A stretch of DNA of 64,000 nt from Arthrobacter sp. FW306-2-2C-D06B (GTDB taxonomy: Bacteria; Actinomycetota; Actinomycetes; Actinomycetales; Micrococcaceae): contig NZ_CP084560.1 of NCBI RefSeq assembly GCF_021789175.1, positions 868,001 to 932,000 on the forward strand, given 5' to 3'. The notes beneath the pieces were generated by a model. The model had not been told where the DNA came from and did not search any database. It saw only the letters and a program-made list of their open reading frames with translations. Of this stretch, positions 46,575 through 53,965 are shown one piece after another. The position numbers were made by a program, and so were the translations under genes. Each line of letters opens with the position of its first letter. Position 1 is the stretch's first letter.

Positions 46575-46718
46575 CGTCTGGCAGAGGCGGGGGACCCAAC
46601 TTTTGGTCATCTTCACCGATGGCCTTGGGGTTAAGTCGCACAACTTCCGAGAGGGAGAAGTGTGGCCGGATGACTCCCATCCGAATCCGACAGCTTACCT
46701 CGCGGGCATAGGGAGAGG
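46575..46718 (+). ncRNA. Cyclic-di-AMP riboswitch (ydaO/yuaA type) 2
   Basis: It has the same signature as switch 1: GGCGGGGGACCCAA, GGCCTTGGGGTTAAGTCGC and CGAATCCGACAGCTTACC in order, followed by CGCGGGC. It ends about nine bases before the start codon of the NlpC/P60 gene. The two switches are about 1.2 kb apart and appear to be separately diverged copies. Confidence 0.88.
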
Positions 46719-46727
46719 CCTCTTAAC

Positions 46728-47492
46728 GTGTCTTCACGCTCTACTGTTGCGCGCCACCGTGCCGCGGTCACCAAGACCAACTCGCTTGCCGTTATCGCTA
46801 AGACTGTCGGCAGCAACGCCGGCGGCGTAGGCCGTCAGGCAGCGGTTATCGCAGCTGCTTCCGGTCTGGTGCTTACTAGCGGTATCGCAGCAAACGCTGC
46901 AGAAATCAACGTCCCCCGCGAGTCCACTTCGACCTCCGCACTGGAAGTCCAGTCGATCGCCCAAGCCAGCATTTCGGCCGACTCCTCCGTGGCCATCAAG
47001 TACGAGCGCCCGGCGGTCTCCACCGAAGCTGCTCCGGTTGTCGCAGCTCCGGTTGCCACGCAGGAAGCTGCTCCGGCCACGAAGGCTGCGACGGGTACCG
47101 CTACCGGCTCCTCGACGCTCTCCGTCACCGCAGCTGTTTCACCCGCCACGAAAGTTGCCAGCGGCAAGGGCGCAGCAATTGCTGCCGCAGCTTACGCACA
47201 GCTTGGCGTTGCCCAGGACTGCACCGCCCTGGCTTCGAACTCCCTGGCCGCCGTGGGGATCAACTTCCACGGCTGGCCGGCAGACTACCTCTCCCTTGGC
47301 CGCACGGTCAGCGCTGCTGAAGCGCAGCCGGGCGACCTGGTCTACTACCAGAACGGTGGCATGGGCATGGCCCACATCGCCGTTTATGTCGGCAACGGCA
47401 TGGCAGTCCACGGCGGCTGGAACGGCGGCACCACCGCCCTTTACAGCGTGAACGTTGGCTCCGGCCCGGTCTTCATCCGCGTTGGTGGCTAA
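46728..47492 (+). CDS. NlpC/P60-family cell-wall hydrolase
   Basis: This is a 254-residue secreted protein with a basic start, one hydrophobic signal region (about 37-58), an Ala/Pro/Thr-rich linker, and a C-terminal NlpC/P60-like domain (about 143-254). The nucleophile is probably C165 (LGVAQDCTALASNSL, where DCSGLV is usual), with H216 (MAHIAVYVG) and a polar third residue. H228 lies close by. The altered nucleophile region suggests a divergent but possibly active enzyme. The GTG at 46728 has GGGAGAGG nine bases upstream, right after riboswitch 2. A strong terminator follows. Confidence 0.85.
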   Translation: MSSRSTVARHRAAVTKTNSLAVIAKTVGSNAGGVGRQAAVIAAASGLVLTSGIAANAAEINVPRESTSTSALEVQSIAQASISADSSVAIKYERPAVSTEAAPVVAAPVATQEAAPATKAATGTATGSSTLSVTAAVSPATKVASGKGAAIAAAAYAQLGVAQDCTALASNSLAAVGINFHGWPADYLSLGRTVSAAEAQPGDLVYYQNGGMGMAHIAVYVGNGMAVHGGWNGGTTALYSVNVGSGPVFIRVGG

Positions 47493-47518
47493 ATAGCTCC
47501 GGCTACATAGCTTCACTG

Positions 47519-47561
47519 GAACATCCCTGCTGGTCCGCCAGCGGGGATGTTCTGTTTTAAC
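47519..47561 (+). terminator. Rho-independent terminator after the NlpC/P60 gene
   Basis: GGAACATCCCTGCTGG pairs with CCAGCGGGGATGTTC (one bulge) over a four-base loop and is followed by TGTTTT. It lies 27 bases after the stop. Confidence 0.88.
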
Positions 47562-47741
47562 CAGCATGCGCTTATGTGTCCGGCACATGAACTTTGACCG
47601 ACACCGCGCTGGAACTCCTGCAAGGATTCGCTGATCTGGCCTCCGGGTGTTTACTCTTAGGTTGTCGATCCACAGCCCGTACATGCAGAGGGCAGCCGGC
47701 CCTCGCGCCCCTGACGGGTGCGGCCGTGAAGAGGTACGTGC

Positions 47742-48242
47742 ATGCGCACACTCGTTCTTAATGCTGGATATGAACCGCTGGCGGTAGTAACCTTCCGCCG
47801 GGCGCTGGTCCTTGTGCTCACCGGAAAAGCGAGCGTAGTGGCCGAAGGCGACGAGCCTGTCGTCGGGCCACAGGAGATTCTCGGACGTCCCTCCGTGATT
47901 CTGCTCAATCGCTACATCCGGCCGAGGTACAACACCATCACGGCGGTTACACGCCGCGGCGTCTTGCGCCGCGACGGTCACCGTTGCGCCTACTGCGGGA
48001 AAGCAGCGCACACCATTGACCACGTCCACCCCAAATCCAGGGGCGGCGCGGATTCCTGGGAAAACCTGGTGGCAGCGTGCTTGCGCTGCAACAACGCCAA
48101 GAGTGACCACACCCCAGCCGAGATGGGCTGGAAACTGAGGTTCACTCCGGCGGCGCCCACCGGGACTATCTGGCAGATCAAGGAGCTTGAGAAACCTGCG
48201 CCCGCATGGGATCCCTTTCTCCTGCCCGAATCGGCGGCCTGA
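47742..48242 (+). CDS. HNH endonuclease
   Basis: This 166-residue protein has a C-terminal HNH nuclease module. Two CxxC pairs (CAYCG and CLRCN) hold a structural zinc, and the catalytic histidine pair lies in HTIDHVHPKSRGG, followed by WENLVAACLRCNNAKSD. The N-terminal ~75 residues (RTLVLNAGYEPLAVVTFRRA) are conserved with actinobacterial HNH proteins that stand alone. The biological role is unknown; these are widespread and not part of a restriction system here. The ATG at 47742 is the only good start. It follows a 180-base gap after the upstream terminator. Confidence 0.9.
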   Translation: MRTLVLNAGYEPLAVVTFRRALVLVLTGKASVVAEGDEPVVGPQEILGRPSVILLNRYIRPRYNTITAVTRRGVLRRDGHRCAYCGKAAHTIDHVHPKSRGGADSWENLVAACLRCNNAKSDHTPAEMGWKLRFTPAAPTGTIWQIKELEKPAPAWDPFLLPESAA

Positions 48243-48279
48243 ACCGGAATTGAGCGCGCTTCCCGGGTAATCTGGGCGG

Positions 48280-48888
48280 GTGCACTTTGATGCGGTGATA
48301 TTGGCGGGCGGCAAGTCCTCCCGCCTCGGCGGCGTGCCCAAAGCCCAGTTGAGGTACGACGGCGCCACCCTCCTTCAGCGTGCCGTCGCGGCCGCGCGCG
48401 GGGCCGGGAGGGTCGTCGTCGTCGGGCCGGATACCGGCACTTTGCCGGACGGCACATTGACCGCGCGGGAGGACCCGCCCTACTCCGGACCGGCCGCCGC
48501 GATCGCCGCCGGACTCCTCCGCCTAGGGCAACGCAGTCCGTCGACGGAGCACGCGCCTTGGGTCCTCGTCCTTGCCTGCGATATGCCCCTGGCCGCCGCC
48601 GCCGTTCCGGTCCTGCTCCAGGAACTTGCCGGCCACGGAGACACGGAAGGGGCCATGTCCATTTCCGCCGATGGACGGAAGCAGCCGCTGCTCGGGATCT
48701 ACAGGGTATCCGCTCTACAACGGGAAGTTCAGGCTGCGGCAGCACAAGGTGGCCTGGCCAACGCCGCGGTTTTCCGCCTGCTTGCTAGGCTTGATCTGCT
48801 GGCCGTGCCTGTCCCCGCGGGGTCCACCGATGACGTGGATACCTGGGAGGATGCCGCGGCGCTTGGAGTGGACGGCGACCTGCCGTGA
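48280..48888 (+). CDS. mobA: Molybdenum cofactor guanylyltransferase
   Basis: MobA attaches GMP to molybdopterin to make the dinucleotide form of the cofactor. The 202-residue product has the nucleotide-binding start ILAGGKSSRLGGVPKAQL and the metal-site region VLVLACDMPLAAAAVP. It is the first gene of a set with DUF6457, moeA, a molybdopterin oxidoreductase and fdhD. GTG at 48280 is the start, giving MHFDAVILAGG; the ribosome site is poor. CTP-type transferases share the fold, but the neighbours support MobA. Confidence 0.9.
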   Translation: MHFDAVILAGGKSSRLGGVPKAQLRYDGATLLQRAVAAARGAGRVVVVGPDTGTLPDGTLTAREDPPYSGPAAAIAAGLLRLGQRSPSTEHAPWVLVLACDMPLAAAAVPVLLQELAGHGDTEGAMSISADGRKQPLLGIYRVSALQREVQAAAAQGGLANAAVFRLLARLDLLAVPVPAGSTDDVDTWEDAAALGVDGDLP

Positions 48889-48919
48889 CAACAGCTGTAC
48901 CGGACAGTGGAGGCGGATC

Positions 48920-49207
48920 GTGAAGAGCCAGGAAGAAACGCTCGAGGAATGGTGCAGGAGCCTGCTGCAAGCATATGAGCTGGAAGACGTCGAGATCGAC
49001 ATCAACGAGATCCTGTCCCTGGCAGGCGTTGCAGCCCACTCCGTGGTCCGGCCGGCGGCTCCCTTGACCACCTTCATTGCGGGCTTCGCGGCCGGACTTG
49101 CCGCGGGTTCGGGACAAGCGACTCAAGCTGCGTCGATGGATTCCGCCATGGGCCTTGCACGCACGCTCGCGAAGGACTACACGAACCCCGGAACCGACGC
49201 CGGATGA
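48920..49207 (+). CDS. DUF6457 protein of the molybdenum cofactor operon
   Basis: This is a 95-residue soluble helical protein (EETLEEWCRSLLQAYELEDVEIDINEILSLA, then ARTLAKDYT near the end) of a family often encoded beside mobA and moeA in Actinobacteria. Function is unknown; its place in the operon suggests help with cofactor assembly or delivery. The GTG at 48920 has GGAGG six bases upstream. The stop overlaps the moeA start as ATGA. A longer frame upstream lies inside mobA and is not used. Confidence 0.8.
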   Translation: MKSQEETLEEWCRSLLQAYELEDVEIDINEILSLAGVAAHSVVRPAAPLTTFIAGFAAGLAAGSGQATQAASMDSAMGLARTLAKDYTNPGTDAG

Positions 49208-50529
49208 CGGAAACCCCGGAGCATGTCCCACATGCCGACCACTTGTGGGCCGAGGCACGGCAACTTGCCTTCGACAGTGCCACGCCCATTCCCGCCGCGC
49301 CCGTTTCACTGAAGGACGCCATCGGCAGGACCTTGGCCTCGGATGTCCACGCCCTGCAGGACCTGCCGCACTACGCGTCCTCCGCGATGGATGGCTGGGC
49401 GGTCAACGGCAGCGGCCCATGGATCCTCGCCGAAGCCGGCCACCGCCTGGCCCCGCACCAAGCGAGCCCGATTGCAACCGGCGGCCTGATCCCGCCGGGG
49501 GCCAAGGCCGTGCTACGGAGCGAGAGCGGGGTCCTGACCACGGACGAGGATGGCTTGCCGCTGCTCGCGCTCGGCGGGAACGCCAGGCCGGGCGAACCGC
49601 GCAATGGCCAACATATCCGCAACGCCGGTGAAGAAGCTGCGGCGGGCGAGCTGCTCATCAAATCGGGCGTTGTCTTGAACCCGGCCCATCTCGCCCTGGC
49701 TGCCTTGGCCGGGCGTGATGAACTCGACGTGCTGGGCAAGCCCCTCGTGAAAATGCTCCTGACCGGCTCTGAAGTGGTGACCGCGGGTGTCCCGGTCCCC
49801 GGCCGGGTGAGGGATACCTTCGGTCCCCAGCTTGGCGCCGTCGTCGAGCTCCTTGGCGGGATCCGCGGCGAGCAAATCAAGGTGGGCGACTCCTATGAAG
49901 AGTGGCTCGGGGGCCTTGAAGAAGGCGAGCTGTCGCCGGACGCGCCACCCGCCGACGTCGTCATCACCACCGGTGGGACCGGCCGTTCGGGGACGGACCA
50001 CTTCCGGCGGGCTATTGCGGATCTTGGCGGCCGTTTGCTGATCGATGGAATTGCGATGCGTCCGGGACATCCCGGCGTTTTGGCCGAACTCCCGGACGGT
50101 CGCTTTGTGCTGGGTCTCCCCGGCAATCCGCTCGCGGCCATGATGGTCCTCTTCACGATCGGTGCACCGCTTCTCGCGGGGCTGGGGCACAGGGCGCTGC
50201 CGGAGGTCGGCGAGGTTCCTTGCGGTGCCATGCTCGACGCCGATCCCGGGCGCACGCGCTTGCTTCCCTTCAGGTTGGTGTACGGCTTGGCCTCGCCGGC
50301 CCAGCATGCAGGGCCCGGGATGATGCGCGGCCTCGCTAGTGCGGACGGAGTCATGGTGGTGCCGCCGCACGGCGTGCAACTGGGCGAGGCAGTGCCCGCT
50401 TTTCCCTTGCCGTGGGGGCCGCCGCTTCCCCTGCCGAAGTCCTCGGAGGACAAGTCCAGGAAGACTCCTGCCAAGCCGGCCCGCAAGGTTTCGTCCGGGC
50501 CGGTCGACTGGAGCGCGCTGACGGGCTGA
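49204..50529 (+). CDS. moeA: Molybdopterin molybdotransferase MoeA
   Basis: MoeA inserts molybdate into adenylylated molybdopterin. The 441-residue length is slightly above usual. Family markers are LPHYASSAMDGWAVN near residue 60, PGAKAVLRSESG in the middle, the VVITTGGTGRSGTDHFRRAI active-site block and the GLPGNPLAAMMVLFTI stretch. The last ~40 residues are an unconserved Pro/Lys-rich tail. The ATG overlaps the DUF6457 stop. The oxidoreductase gene follows after about 60 bases. Confidence 0.95.
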   Translation: MTETPEHVPHADHLWAEARQLAFDSATPIPAAPVSLKDAIGRTLASDVHALQDLPHYASSAMDGWAVNGSGPWILAEAGHRLAPHQASPIATGGLIPPGAKAVLRSESGVLTTDEDGLPLLALGGNARPGEPRNGQHIRNAGEEAAAGELLIKSGVVLNPAHLALAALAGRDELDVLGKPLVKMLLTGSEVVTAGVPVPGRVRDTFGPQLGAVVELLGGIRGEQIKVGDSYEEWLGGLEEGELSPDAPPADVVITTGGTGRSGTDHFRRAIADLGGRLLIDGIAMRPGHPGVLAELPDGRFVLGLPGNPLAAMMVLFTIGAPLLAGLGHRALPEVGEVPCGAMLDADPGRTRLLPFRLVYGLASPAQHAGPGMMRGLASADGVMVVPPHGVQLGEAVPAFPLPWGPPLPLPKSSEDKSRKTPAKPARKVSSGPVDWSALTG

Positions 50530-50590
50530 GAGTTCCGATGCCGAATGGACGCGGGTGGATTAGAGAGTCAGGCCTTGCAATGATGGGGGC

Positions 50591-52927
50591 ATGAACAGGC
50601 ATGCACCCGAGCAGGACATCAACGAAGATGACCTCCAGATCCACCCACCCAAGCGCTCCGCCGCGGGCGTCAAGGCAGTCACCGTGGCATTGGAACGCGG
50701 TTGGGCCCAAGCGGGCGTCAGCCGGACCGTCAAGTCAATGCTCCGCGTCAACCAACGGGACGGTTTCGACTGTCCCGGCTGCGCCTGGCCGGAGTCCATC
50801 ACCGGCAAACGCAGTCCAGCCGAGTTCTGTGAAAACGGGGCCAAGGCAATCGCCGAGGAGAGCACAACGCGCGTGGTCGGCGCGGAGTTCTGGGCCCGGC
50901 ACTCCTTGGCCGAACTCGAGGACAAGACCGAATACTGGCTCGGCAGCCAAGGCCGCATTGCCGAACCGGTCGTCATCCGCCCGGGCGACACACACTATTC
51001 GCCGATCAGCTGGACGGATGCTTTCGCCTTGATCGGCGAGCACGTGAATGCCACCACGCCGGACCGGTGCGTTTTCTACACCTCGGGGCGCACGGCCAAC
51101 GAGACCGCGTTCATGTACCAGCTGTTCGCCCGCAGCCTGGGCACCAACAACCTGCCCGACTGCTCGAACATGTGCCACGAGTCCTCGGGGAGCGCCCTCA
51201 ACCCGACCATCGGGATCGGCAAGGGCACAGTCTCGCTGGAAGACATCCACGAAGCGCAACTGGTGCTCGTCGTGGGCCAGAACCCGGGCACGAACCATCC
51301 GCGTATGCTCTCCGCCTTGCGCGATTGCAAGAATAACGGCGGCAAGGTTGTCGCCGTCAATCCTCTGCCGGAAGCCGGGCTCTTGAACTTCAAGGATCCG
51401 CAGTCGCTCAACGGTGTGGTGGGTGGTGGCACGGACATCGCCGATGAATTCCTGCAGATCAAGGTGGGCGGCGACCTTGCCTTGTTCCAGGCGCTGGGCC
51501 ACCTCCTGCTGGAAGAGGAGAAGCGGCAGCCGGGAACGGTGGTTGATCGCGCCTTCATCGACGCGCAGACCGACGGCTTCGAGGCCTACGCCGAGGCCCG
51601 GGCAGCGCTGGATTGGGTCGAGACGGAACGTGCCACGGGCTTGAGCCGCATTGAAATCACCAAGGTGGCCGGCATGCTGGCCGCCTCGAAGGGCACCATC
51701 ATTTGCTGGGCGCTGGGCCTGACGCAGCAGCCCCACTCCGTGGATACCCTGCGGGAAATCATCAACCTGCTGCTCTTGCAGGGAAACTTCGGCAAGCGCG
51801 GCGCCGGCGCCTGTCCCGTCCGCGGCCACTCCAACGTGCAGGGCGACCGCACCATGGGGATCTGGGAGAAGCCTTCCGAGGCCTTCCTGGCAGCCTTGGA
51901 CAAAGAGTTTGGATTCACCACGCCCCGGGCGCACGGGTACGACTCCGTGGAAACCCAACACGCCTTGGAGAAGGGCGAGGTGGATGTGTTCGTTTCCATG
52001 GGCGGCAACTTCGCCGCGGCGGGCTCGGACACCGTCGCGCTGGAGGAAGGGCTCAAGAGGGCCGGGCTGACGGTGCACATCTCCACCAAGCCCAACCGTG
52101 CGCACGTGGTGCACGGCAAGACCTCCCTGATCCTGCCTACCCTGGGCAGAACGGATACGGACGACAAACACCCGGGCGGACGGCAGATCCTCTCCGTGGA
52201 AGACTCCATGTCCGTCATCCACACCACCCAAGGCCGCTTGACCCCGGTCTCGGAGCATTTGCTCAGCGAACCTGTCATCGTCGCACGCATGGCACAGGCG
52301 GTCCTCGGGGACAACCACCCTGTGGATTGGCGTGCCATGGCCGAGGACTATGACGTCATCCGGGACCACATCTCCAGGGTGATCCCCGGTTTCGAGGACT
52401 TCAACGCAAGGGTGAGGACCAAGAACGGCTTCGTCCTGCCCAATCCACCACGCGACACCCGCACGTTCGCCACGGACATCGGCAAGGCGCGATTCACCGT
52501 GAGCCCGCTGGAATACCTTGAAGCCCCGGCCGGCCACCTGATCCTCCAGACGGTCCGCAGCCACGACCAGTACAACACCACGTTCTACGGCTTGGACGAC
52601 CGCTACCGGGGCATTTCCGAAGGCCGCCGGGTCATCCTGGTCCACGAGGACGATCTCAGCGAGCTCGGCTTCGAGGACAGGGACATGGTGGACGTCATCT
52701 CCACTTTCGGCGGAACGGAACGCCGGGCGGACAGGTTCCGGCTGGTTGCCTACCCCACTGCCAAGGGTTGCGCGGCCGCGTACTTCCCGGAGGCCAACGC
52801 CCTGGTCCACCGGGAACTCGTTGCCCGCGAATCCAACACGCCCGGCTACAAGGCCATGACGGTACGGTTCGTCAAGCACGGTGAACCTGCCGAACACAAG
52901 GAAGCTGCCGGGACGGTGGGTATCTGA
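50591..52927 (+). CDS. FdhF/YdeP-family molybdopterin oxidoreductase
   Basis: This is a 778-residue molybdenum enzyme of the YdeP branch of the formate dehydrogenase superfamily. Unlike classical formate dehydrogenase it lacks the N-terminal four-cysteine cluster motif; instead it has C61 and C64 in FDCPGCAWPESITGK. A likely molybdenum-side cysteine is in NMCHESSGSALNPTIGIGKG. Later blocks include ACPVRGHSNVQGDRTMGI and VHGKTSLILPTLGRTD. The substrate is not proven for this branch; acid tolerance and formate roles have been suggested elsewhere. The stop overlaps the fdhD start (TGATG). Confidence 0.9.
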   Translation: MNRHAPEQDINEDDLQIHPPKRSAAGVKAVTVALERGWAQAGVSRTVKSMLRVNQRDGFDCPGCAWPESITGKRSPAEFCENGAKAIAEESTTRVVGAEFWARHSLAELEDKTEYWLGSQGRIAEPVVIRPGDTHYSPISWTDAFALIGEHVNATTPDRCVFYTSGRTANETAFMYQLFARSLGTNNLPDCSNMCHESSGSALNPTIGIGKGTVSLEDIHEAQLVLVVGQNPGTNHPRMLSALRDCKNNGGKVVAVNPLPEAGLLNFKDPQSLNGVVGGGTDIADEFLQIKVGGDLALFQALGHLLLEEEKRQPGTVVDRAFIDAQTDGFEAYAEARAALDWVETERATGLSRIEITKVAGMLAASKGTIICWALGLTQQPHSVDTLREIINLLLLQGNFGKRGAGACPVRGHSNVQGDRTMGIWEKPSEAFLAALDKEFGFTTPRAHGYDSVETQHALEKGEVDVFVSMGGNFAAAGSDTVALEEGLKRAGLTVHISTKPNRAHVVHGKTSLILPTLGRTDTDDKHPGGRQILSVEDSMSVIHTTQGRLTPVSEHLLSEPVIVARMAQAVLGDNHPVDWRAMAEDYDVIRDHISRVIPGFEDFNARVRTKNGFVLPNPPRDTRTFATDIGKARFTVSPLEYLEAPAGHLILQTVRSHDQYNTTFYGLDDRYRGISEGRRVILVHEDDLSELGFEDRDMVDVISTFGGTERRADRFRLVAYPTAKGCAAAYFPEANALVHRELVARESNTPGYKAMTVRFVKHGEPAEHKEAAGTVGI

Positions 52928-53817
52928 TGGGACGGGTGACCCAGCGCCGCAAGGTGCACAAATTCGTCCTGGATGGCTCCGCCCAGGCGCTGGAGCACCC
53001 GGTCCGCTACCGCGAGGACTTCCTGGCGGTCGAGGAGCCGCTCGAGGTGCGCCTCGGGCACATGTCCTTCTCGGTGACCATGCGGACTCCCGGCGACGAT
53101 TTCGACCTCGTGGCGGGCTTCCTGGTCTCCGAAGGTGTCATCTGGGACCCGGCCCAGCTCATTTCGCTGCGCTTCTGCGCCGGCGAGGACGAGAACGGCG
53201 TTCAGACCTTCAACGTCGTGGAGGCGCAGTTGCGTCCCGACGTTGTCCTTCCCGAGACGGGCCGCAACGTCTACACCTCCAGCTCGTGCGGGATCTGCGG
53301 CACCGACTCCATCGAGGCAGTGCGCAAATCCTCCCACTTCAACCCGGCGGATGACGCCCTGAGCGTCCCGGTCGAGGTTCTGGCTTCCTTGCCCGACCGT
53401 CTCCGCGAAGCACAAGCGGTCTTCGACAAGACCGGGGGAGTGCATGCCGCCGGACTCTTCCGGATCCACGACGACGGCGCAGGCGGCGCTGCCGAGCTAT
53501 TGTGCCTGCGGGAAGACGTGGGCAGGCACAACGCCGTGGACAAAGTGGTGGGCTGGGCGTTGCGCGAAGGAATGTTGCCCCTGCGCGGCACCGTCCTGCA
53601 GGTCTCCGGGAGGGCATCCTTCGAGCTCGTCCAGAAGGCGGCGCTCGCAGGAATCCCGGTCCTGGCCGCCGTCAGCGCACCGTCCAGCCTTGCCGTGGAG
53701 CTCGCGCAGGAGACCGGTTTGACCCTGGTGGGCTTCAGCCGGGGGACCAGCCTCAACGTCTACGCGGGCAGTGACCGGGTGGGTGTTCCGGTGGGGACAA
53801 GGGACTTGCAGGGATAG
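52927..53817 (+). CDS. fdhD: FdhD sulfurtransferase for formate dehydrogenase-type enzymes
   Basis: FdhD delivers sulfur from the cysteine desulfurase to the molybdenum cofactor of FdhF-type enzymes, a step needed for activity. The 296-residue product has the transfer cysteines C121 and C124 in SSSCGICGTDSIEA. The GRHNAVDKVVGWAL block and FSRGTSLNVYAG follow. Overlap with the YdeP-type gene suggests the two are made together and that this is its dedicated activator. The operon ends here; a 148-base gap precedes the next gene. Confidence 0.95.
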   Translation: MGRVTQRRKVHKFVLDGSAQALEHPVRYREDFLAVEEPLEVRLGHMSFSVTMRTPGDDFDLVAGFLVSEGVIWDPAQLISLRFCAGEDENGVQTFNVVEAQLRPDVVLPETGRNVYTSSSCGICGTDSIEAVRKSSHFNPADDALSVPVEVLASLPDRLREAQAVFDKTGGVHAAGLFRIHDDGAGGAAELLCLREDVGRHNAVDKVVGWALREGMLPLRGTVLQVSGRASFELVQKAALAGIPVLAAVSAPSSLAVELAQETGLTLVGFSRGTSLNVYAGSDRVGVPVGTRDLQG

Positions 53818-53835
53818 CCGCCAATCACTTTGCTA

Positions 53836-53849
53836 TTGTTCAGGAACAA
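53836..53849. promoter_or_regulatory. Perfect palindrome upstream of the alpha-mannosidase gene
   Basis: TTGTTC-AG-GAACAA is a perfect inverted repeat about 115 bases before the gene start. It lies between promoter-like TTGCTA (53830) and TAGATT (53852), placed as a repressor site. Confidence 0.5.
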
Positions 53850-53965
53850 CGTAGATTTTATCCATCGAATGGAATCCGTTTCCTCCGGACAATGACCTTG
53901 CTTAGTAGGCTGCTCATCTCGGTAAGGAAGCATCTCTACCAGCCCACCGCCAAAGGGGACTTCAA

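Noticed and set aside
50735..52897. Minus-strand open frame of 720 codons opposite the YdeP-type gene
   Set aside because: It is a shadow frame; the plus-strand gene has clear motifs and is coupled to fdhD.
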